A stretch of DNA of 64,000 bases from Ciona intestinalis (lineage: Eukaryota; Chordata; Ascidiacea; Phlebobranchia; Cionidae). A model generated the notes under the pieces. That model was not told where the DNA came from and did not search any database. It saw only the letters and a program-made list of their open reading frames with translations. Location of the stretch: the NCBI RefSeq assembly GCF_000224145.3, contig NW_004190398.2:342310-406309 (forward strand). Reading direction: 5' to 3'. Every line of letters begins with the position of its first letter. The first letter of the stretch is position 1. The translations under genes and the position numbers were made by a program. Shown one piece after another: positions 57,419 through 64,000 of this stretch.

Positions 57419-60400
57419 AATAAAATCATCATATGTGATATATAAGTTTTTCTTTACGCGATGTACAAACTTTAAATAGCAAGGTGTCTTATTTTTAGAA
57501 ATCCGTTAATCCCAAACTTGGCTGTCTTTCTGTCGCAAAGCGGTTGGAAAAGGATCAATTAGAAATACTGGTATAATAGGATACAGATCTGAGCGGCCTG
57601 TGGCGTCGAGGGCTCATTCGATAGCACGATGACATAATTTCAGTCTAATTTTGTTCTGTCCGCAAATAGACGGCGGAGGAACCCATCACGTTATACCAAG
57701 GCAATAGACAGCCAACGGCTTAGGTTACACTTTGGCAAGGTGCAGCAAGTGCTTATTTTATACTAGGTTTCTCTATCTGTCTTCTAATTTTGTGGCGAAT
57801 TCGTTTTTTGATTTCGTAGAAAAATCTAAGTGATAATTAAACAGTGGAAACGGTGTATGGTGCAGTCAGTTTAAATTATAAAATCATGTGTAGTATTTTC
57901 GACATAAACTTGGCAGTAAACAAAAGCAACCTGTTTCTTCAGTATAGCCTATGGCCCTGTTTCATATTATTTCGTGTTTGTGGTAAAAATGTTACATAAA
58001 CCTGACATCTGAAATACTGTTCGTTGAAGTAACGTTACTAATTTTTATCTGTAAATGTTATTCAGTTTTGCAGGCATTCTAAGAAATTTGCACACGTAGT
58101 ACATTGACCTTTGGTTTTAGCACCGTCGTTGTTGAGAAATTGTGTTTTCGACTTCCGTCTAAAAAAGTACTTTTCTCCATATATGTTCCGGGTGCGTTGC
58201 GGGACTTATTTATGGAAGTTTATTCTATATACGGGTTTTTGTGTTATTTCTGTCATGTTTTTGGTGATTCGAATAGATACCGCTAATCCTGTACCGGATT
58301 TAAGCATGAAATTAGATATTTTATTAACAATCTTTTTGCATATCACGAGATATTTCTATTCATAGCTTTTTATAACCAAAAGGTTTTGCATTTCAGTATT
58401 TTTGGAGGGTATAAATACATAAATGTGACATGCTTTTCAGAAAAGGCAATTTAAACGCTTTTTAGGATAAGTGTGAATTTGAACTGTCGCTAGATGATGC
58501 CAACGAGCACTGCGTGCGCAGCAATGACGTGATATTGTGAAACTTTTTCTTTGATTCCAGTTTTTCCCTGACGGAGCAACGCAAGGTTTTGTAGTATTAA
58601 GAGGAAGTGAAGCGAAGCCGTGCTTACCAGAGGCGCGTTCTGACTTTATAATGCACTCAGTGGCGTCACATGCGCCAGGCAAGGTATAGGAAGTTAGACA
58701 GTTTCGAAACAGAAGTATTTTTTTAAGTATTTATAATACTAACGACCAGTTTTAGACTTTATAAACAAATATTATACATAAAGTATCCACTATATATAAC
58801 ATGTATGTTGCGTGTACAGTTATGAAGTACATTCACAACTAATCGGTTTGTTTTGTATTCCGCTATGTCTGCCTTTTCGTATATATTTTAAGCGCCGTCG
58901 GAATTACATTTTGTTTACCCTTTTCCTGAGTAACGGTTTCCGTACTGGAGTAAAAATAAGCGAAATTTTGCCGTTTAGTTGCAGACTCTGGCTTATTTGT
59001 TAAAATAAACTGTTTATTACGAAATAAATGTTTGGCTATTGTACTTTAGCTGTTAGGCGTAACGTTGATTTACAGTTTTGTTTGTTATTTAAGTGAATTT
59101 AACTTTAAATATAATATGTGCACATTTATGGTAGTTGTTATTTAAGAGTGAAGCCTCTAGCATGACTGTGCTTTTAAGGCGAAATGATGTTGCCACACTG
59201 GTAATTCCGTGCGTCAGTTAAATGTTTCTTCCGCCAAGTCCAATTCTGAAGAGTAGAAACAGATTCGGTTAGGAGAATTCCTGTTTAGCTTTCCGAGTAC
59301 GATGCACCTATGCTTTTCGTGCTTCGGCCTTTCGCTCTTAAGCACGAGGTACAGGCAGAAAAAAGTACCAGTCGTTTTATCAGCGCGTCGAGCGTAAAAG
59401 TGATCTTCGAACACCTGTCTAATGGTCTTCGCAGGTCGCATGTCAACAGCTAGCGTTGCGTGAAATGTAAGCTGGGGCGAAAGTGTATCTTTTGCCAAGG
59501 AGTTAAAATTAGTTTACAGGTGTAAAAATAAGTCAGTTTGTAAAAAAATCTTTTTTTTTTTATAAAAATAATTTTTTTTTATAAAAATATTTTTTTTTTT
59601 TTACTAAATTAGAATTTTAGAAAACTGCAAGCAGTGTATGTTCAGTGTTTCCGTAGCGACTAGTTCAGTGTTCCCGCAACCGCTAATGTACCTGTTTCAA
59701 TATTTGCGCATGTTGTCTCGCTTCCGATATAAAATATTGCGGAAACAATAATTCTTGCTGCGGCCCCCGTCCTGCAATAATGCGACTATTTATTACCAAT
59801 CTCTTCCGCTATAAAGTGTCTGCCGCGAATTTATTGCGGGCTGAATATAATTGACTTAACCAGCTCCGCCAAGAGCCCAGATATTTGTGCAGGATCGATG
59901 CTTTAGTTAAGCAACGTAGCGGAAATTTGCCAAGTCCCGTAGCCGGGTAAGTGCCATTGTACCCCATACTCTTGCAGAACTGCGGAACGATATCGCGGGT
60001 CGCAGGAAATCGTTAAGTTAACGGTTATTTGCGAAGGCACAGTCACTTTACGGCTGGTTAAACGGAAAAAATCCCAAGTCGTTTACCGACTGCATTACCA
60101 GTGGTGGCAAGGCAAGTAATTTTATTTGGAGAAGCCATTTACTACGAAACGCGTCTATCACATTTTTTCCCTGAACCGGCCCACCGAAGTTGCGTTCGAA
60201 ATAAGACATGTTCAGAATTGGAGTTTTCTTTATCTCACCGCAAGAGTCCGTGTTACGTCACAATGATGGCGGCCTTGATAAAAAGCATGGCTCCAGGCCA
60301 TCATATGACGTTTGCCCCGCCGCTGCGTGCGATTTGGCATTACCTAATATCATGTATTCGGACAGCTATAAATATTCCGATGATAAAACGCCTTCGACAT

Positions 60401-60805
60401 AAGGCGCGATTCCGTTGCGAAAACTTTACTTCTATCTTCCCCAAGAACGCCTCTGCCAAAGTTTCAGTTATCTCGCATGTTAAGTCATATGCTTATGATG
60501 TAACTACGAATGGTTCCTATTTAAAAAAGTGGTGCGGCAAAAAGAAGATTAGGTCGCACTCGTCTCAACTCAGTAATAGACACTTGTTGTGCGTCACAGA
60601 AATATAATCTTGCATGATTGTTGTCATTTTCGTCAGCTTGATCAGTGCGTTCGTTTACCAAACTATAAAAGTGGTATTTTAAATCTAAATTCGCTCTTGA
60701 ATATGGATTCCGCTGCCAGAGTTTTAGACTGTGCTTAAGCTTTTCATTACGTGTAGGTCTAATTAGTTGACATAAACCGTTGCAGTCAGAGTATATGTTT
60801 AGATA

Positions 60806-61170
60806 TATAGTAGGGTGGGGGAGGATGGGCCACATTTTAATTCCAGTTTTTCGAACCATTTGGTATAGTAAACAAAAAAAACATTCAAAGAATTATAAAA
60901 CCATGTTCTCACGACTTCCTTAGACCGTTGTTAATCGTTTAAAACACGATCCGGATATTTGGATGTTATGTGCTAAAGTGTCTCGTCTTACCCCACAGTA
61001 CTATTTTACTGTGGGGTAAGATGGATATCGTATTTCTTTGTTTTTAACAATTAACAAAAGCTGTTTGACAGTCGTGAGGATACGATATATAATACTTTGA
61101 ATATTTTTTGTTTACCATCAAATGGAACAATAAAAAAAAATAATACAATAACTATTTTACCCCAACCTGT
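60806..61170. mobile_element. Two adjoining MITE copies
   Basis: The first copy (60806-61003) has both ends. The second (from 61006) starts TTACTGTGGGGTAAGATGG and is shorter. Both carry the internal AACAATTAAC / TCGTGAGGATACG-type blocks in some form. Confidence 0.75.
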
Positions 61171-62927
61171 TATTCATAGGAAGCTGTGTATTAGCTAGCT
61201 AACGCGCACAACTCGTAATATTAATACAATGTCATGAAATTGTAGATAATGTTTACCAAAGGGAGAGAATACGCATTTAAAGACCACTTCAGAAAATGCA
61301 TAAATTTTCTTGTCCGGACACGCCGTCTTCTTGCAACAGTTATAAATTGCTATCACGTTTTACATTGTTTGTCTCGAGTGTCTGCAGCTAGCTTCGTTTG
61401 CTAGTTCAACAGCGGTTTTACTCTACGTGTGCAAGCTAACACTAGTGCAAGGGAGATTTCAGTCGGACGTTGTTGTCGAATGCGTTTTGACTTCCGCCCT
61501 GTGGTGCATTTGCTGCGGAGCGTACAGGACGGTACGAAGAGCAAAGACTCCTTTTCGGGGAATGCGTGCGCTTAAAACTATTTGCACGAGCCTATTTTAT
61601 AAAGCATGGTGTGCTAGATAAACCACTGGTGTAATTGTTTCCTGTGGTAACGAATGTGCTGCAGTTTACCTAGAAAACATACGCAGTCTTAGCAGGAATG
61701 GAGATGCACACGCAGCCTCGTCTGCTGCAACCAGTCTCATTGAAGGTAGTTATAGATAGCATGAATCTTTTCCCGAATTTGAAAAACGCCAGTTAACTAA
61801 ATTGCTGTCTGAAAAAGTCCAGATGTAACCCAGGAGAGCTATATGAAAAAGAGCTATACGATTTTATTTAAACCTTCAAATTGTTATTGAAAATGTTCAT
61901 GCAGCCCATTTTGATAAGAAAGCTTGTTTTTCTCAGCCACAAAGCAAATGCAGGGCGTCGATCGCTGTGCATCGTCTGTCTTACTAACTCCCGAAGGAGC
62001 TCTTTTGGCGCCGCGTTTATCGTGCTGCTATGCGCTCTCGTGGTAAATTAATACATGCATTGGGCTTGAACAGAGCTTGGCGTCTGGCTTCAATCCCGTT
62101 TTATCTGCGCAAGATATCGAGAACAGCCGGGGTCAATAAATGCATTGTTTGCTTGCCATATCTCTGCGTATCGTAGCCTACGTCTCAGCAACTCAATGGC
62201 TCTTCATTGGCGCCGGGGTCTTAGGAATCATCGAATGTTGTTTTAGTCTCCGTTTGGAGGCAGAACTCGAATGATTCAGAATTTACAATGTTAGCTTATT
62301 TTTCGTGTTTCAAGCGGTCCGCCATTTAGTATTTGTCTAATTTGAATATTGAGTAAATAATACGGTGTAATGTTAGAGAAATCGCTGGCAGCTATAAGTT
62401 GGAAATTTAGCATGCTTTATTTAGAACGGAATGTTATTCCCTTAAAACTAAACAGGGTCCGACGACCATCGTTGAGAAACGGTCCTGCATTGCGTGCTAA
62501 TATTGAACCAGTCGAAGTTTTCTTTAATTAATCAAGCGGTAGATAAGGATACGGCTAACATGAGCGTTGAATATATTAGGAGAGCATGACAAACAGTGCA
62601 TTACGTGAGTAAAGCACACGGTAGGGCACGCCCTAAGCTTACACCTGCATATTGATTTTACTTCTCCAGCGAGGACTGCATGGGTCCGCCTTTTATTGAC
62701 ATAGGCGCTCTCCGAAAGTTTTATCGAATGCATAGTTCTTGTATCGTTCCGATGTTTGCCCTCTGCCTGCCCGGCAACGGAGATGTCTCTTGTAAACAGC
62801 AACGGACTAATGTACTTTACTTGTTCTCGACAGGAGTTAAAAACGAGTATCTGTACATAACTGAACTAACCTATAACGACGCTCCTGGGACGGACTATTA
62901 TAGCAGGAGAAAGAAGTTTTAGGGAAA

Positions 62928-63741
62928 ATGAAAATGTCCGGGATGTCTCAAATGCTGAATCACAGAGAGGCAAGCCACGCCCAGGATTCATTCGCAAGGC
63001 TAAACAAACTACGTCGAGAGGGCATACTGTGCGACCTGACCATCCTAGTACAGGGCCACAAATTTAAGGTGAAAACTGACTCACTATTTTGGCGACTCTG
63101 CCCACGGTCATGAAGTAATCACAATTTAATCTGTACCTGCATGACTGGGAGTTTTTGCTGCCTTAAATAACTCAAGTAGTCCGAAATAGACACCGAAATA
63201 GTCGGTCATATTTATTTTTCTTGGCGGATGCAATCACCTTACAATTATTTCCTTATTTTAACGTAAAAAATGCAACAAAACTATGGTGAATTTCGAAAAT
63301 TATTCGAGTTAGTGTTATAATATTTAAGGTAGTGTTATAATCAGTGGCGCAGCCAGGGGGGTTTAGGGGGTCGCGACCCCCCCTGATAAACCAAAAAAAA
63401 AAAATATTTTTCAAATATGTATTTGAACATTTTTTGATTAACCCCCTCCCTTATTTTTTTCTGGCTGCGCCACTGGTTATAATACACGGTTGAAACTTAT
63501 ACAGGCACACAAAACAGTAATGGCGGCTTGTAGCGACTACTTCTTAAACGCTGTTTGTGGGGGGAAATCAACAGCGTCCGTCACCGTTTCACCTGCCGGT
63601 CACATGACAATCGAGATGCAATACGTCACAATGAGAGGGTTTGCTCCTCTTCTAGAATACGCCTACTCCTCTGAGCTCCGCGCGAACGCCAGTGACGTCA
63701 TAGATGTATTGTCCGCAGCGAGTTACATGCAAATGTTTAAT
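62928..63741 (+). CDS. BTB/POZ-domain protein, first two coding exons
   Basis: Exons 62928-63068 and 63505-63741, both phase 0, joining in the middle of a BTB domain. The exon 1 end (CDLTILVQGHKFK) and exon 2 start (AHKTVMAACSDYF) form the typical BTB core; later come LLEYAYSSELRANASDV and VLSAASYMQMF, the end of the core fold. The order is that of BTB-zinc-finger and BTB-Kelch proteins, which act as transcription regulators or Cullin-3 adaptors. Which class this is cannot be told, because the C-terminal part lies beyond the window: exon 2 ends at a GTAAGA donor at 63741. Of the nearby ATGs at 62928 and 62934 I chose the first. A small inverted-repeat element sits in intron 1. Confidence 0.88.
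63342..63475. mobile_element. hAT-like MITE in BTB gene intron 1
   Basis: The ends CAGTGGCGCAGCCAG and CTGGCTGCGCCACTG are inverted repeats, flanked by a perfect 8 bp duplication GTTATAAT (63334-63341 and 63476-63483). 134 bp, no coding capacity. Confidence 0.9.
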
Positions 63742-64000
63742 GTAAGATTTTTTCTTTGCTATACGAATGTTTTGGGCCAATTTCAAATGGCGTGTTAATT
63801 ACTCATGCTTACTGTTAGCACTGGGACGTGGTTGGTATAGTCACCGTGTAATTCATATCCATATCTAGCTTATTATAACAAGTATAAACCTTGTTCGCTT
63901 GTGGTTTATGACTCTGCCTCTGTATTGTTTATATAAGCATATACATATATAAGCATACAGTCCTTAGCCGTCGTATTCACGCAGCCATTTTCTCGCATAG
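63742..64000 (+). other. Start of BTB gene intron 2
   Basis: Follows the GTAAGA donor. No acceptor or coding sequence is evident before the window ends. Confidence 0.6.

Larger units (their letters stand above)
55194..62927. other. 7.7 kb region without a recognised gene
   Basis: Begins with an inverted SINE pair (55405-55890). MITEs and relics lie at 56395-56610, 57224-57418, 60806-61003 and 61006-61170. From about 58.4 kb to 62.9 kb the DNA is visibly less AT-rich and freer of homopolymer runs than the gene-bearing part. The longest open frame, 60101-60607 plus, has 168 codons and matches nothing I know. The region may hold the 5' UTR and regulatory DNA of the BTB gene downstream. Confidence 0.6.

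Noticed and set aside
59214..59498. 94-codon minus-strand frame, and others at 58437-58682 and 62524-62802
   Set aside because: No similarity to known families, no splice context and no repeat or codon pattern supporting translation; chance frames are expected in less AT-rich DNA.

Overview
The window is AT-rich animal DNA with compact, intron-rich genes, and it looks like a solitary ascidian of the Ciona type. The reasons are short introns in a low-GC background, many copies of a tRNA-headed SINE and of a roughly 195 bp inverted-repeat MITE resembling elements described from Ciona, and single-copy versions of genes that vertebrates duplicated (one LRP5/6). I assembled all gene models by hand from splice sites and reading frame; there are no transcripts behind them.

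Layout. (1) 335-30005, minus strand: an LRP5/6-type Wnt co-receptor. 25 coding exons are visible (signal peptide, four YWTD propellers each followed by an EGF module, two LDLa modules). The remaining 3' end (further LDLa, membrane segment, cytoplasmic tail) lies left of base 1. (2) 31300-38705, minus strand: SPTY2D1 (SPT2), a histone H3/H4 chaperone, in 11 exons, with one apparent single-base frame disruption in exon 7. (3) 39901-45109, minus strand: an unrecognised gene of about 555 codons in 16 exons; all 15 introns are phase 0, and a two-exon unit is tandemly duplicated. (4) 47511-55183, plus strand: MRPL39, a mitochondrial large-subunit ribosomal protein, in 11 exons. (5) 62928 to beyond 63741, plus strand: the first two coding exons of a BTB/POZ-domain protein. 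Between 55.2 and 62.9 kb I found no convincing gene; this stretch is less AT-rich and poorer in repeats.

The three minus-strand genes are arranged head-to-tail. MRPL39 is divergent from the third across 2.4 kb. Nothing in the sequence suggests a shared pathway among them.

The most unusual signal is that several introns of LRP5/6 and SPTY2D1 carry tandem copies of the exon-intron junction itself, including 10-30 nt of exon. LRP5/6 exon 15 has six extra copies of its 5' splice site. Acceptors of LRP5/6 exons 2, 5, 8 and 21 and of SPTY2D1 exons 2 and 4 have one or more imperfect copies 88-280 nt out in the intron. This may be a recurrent mutational process that leaves decoy splice sites.
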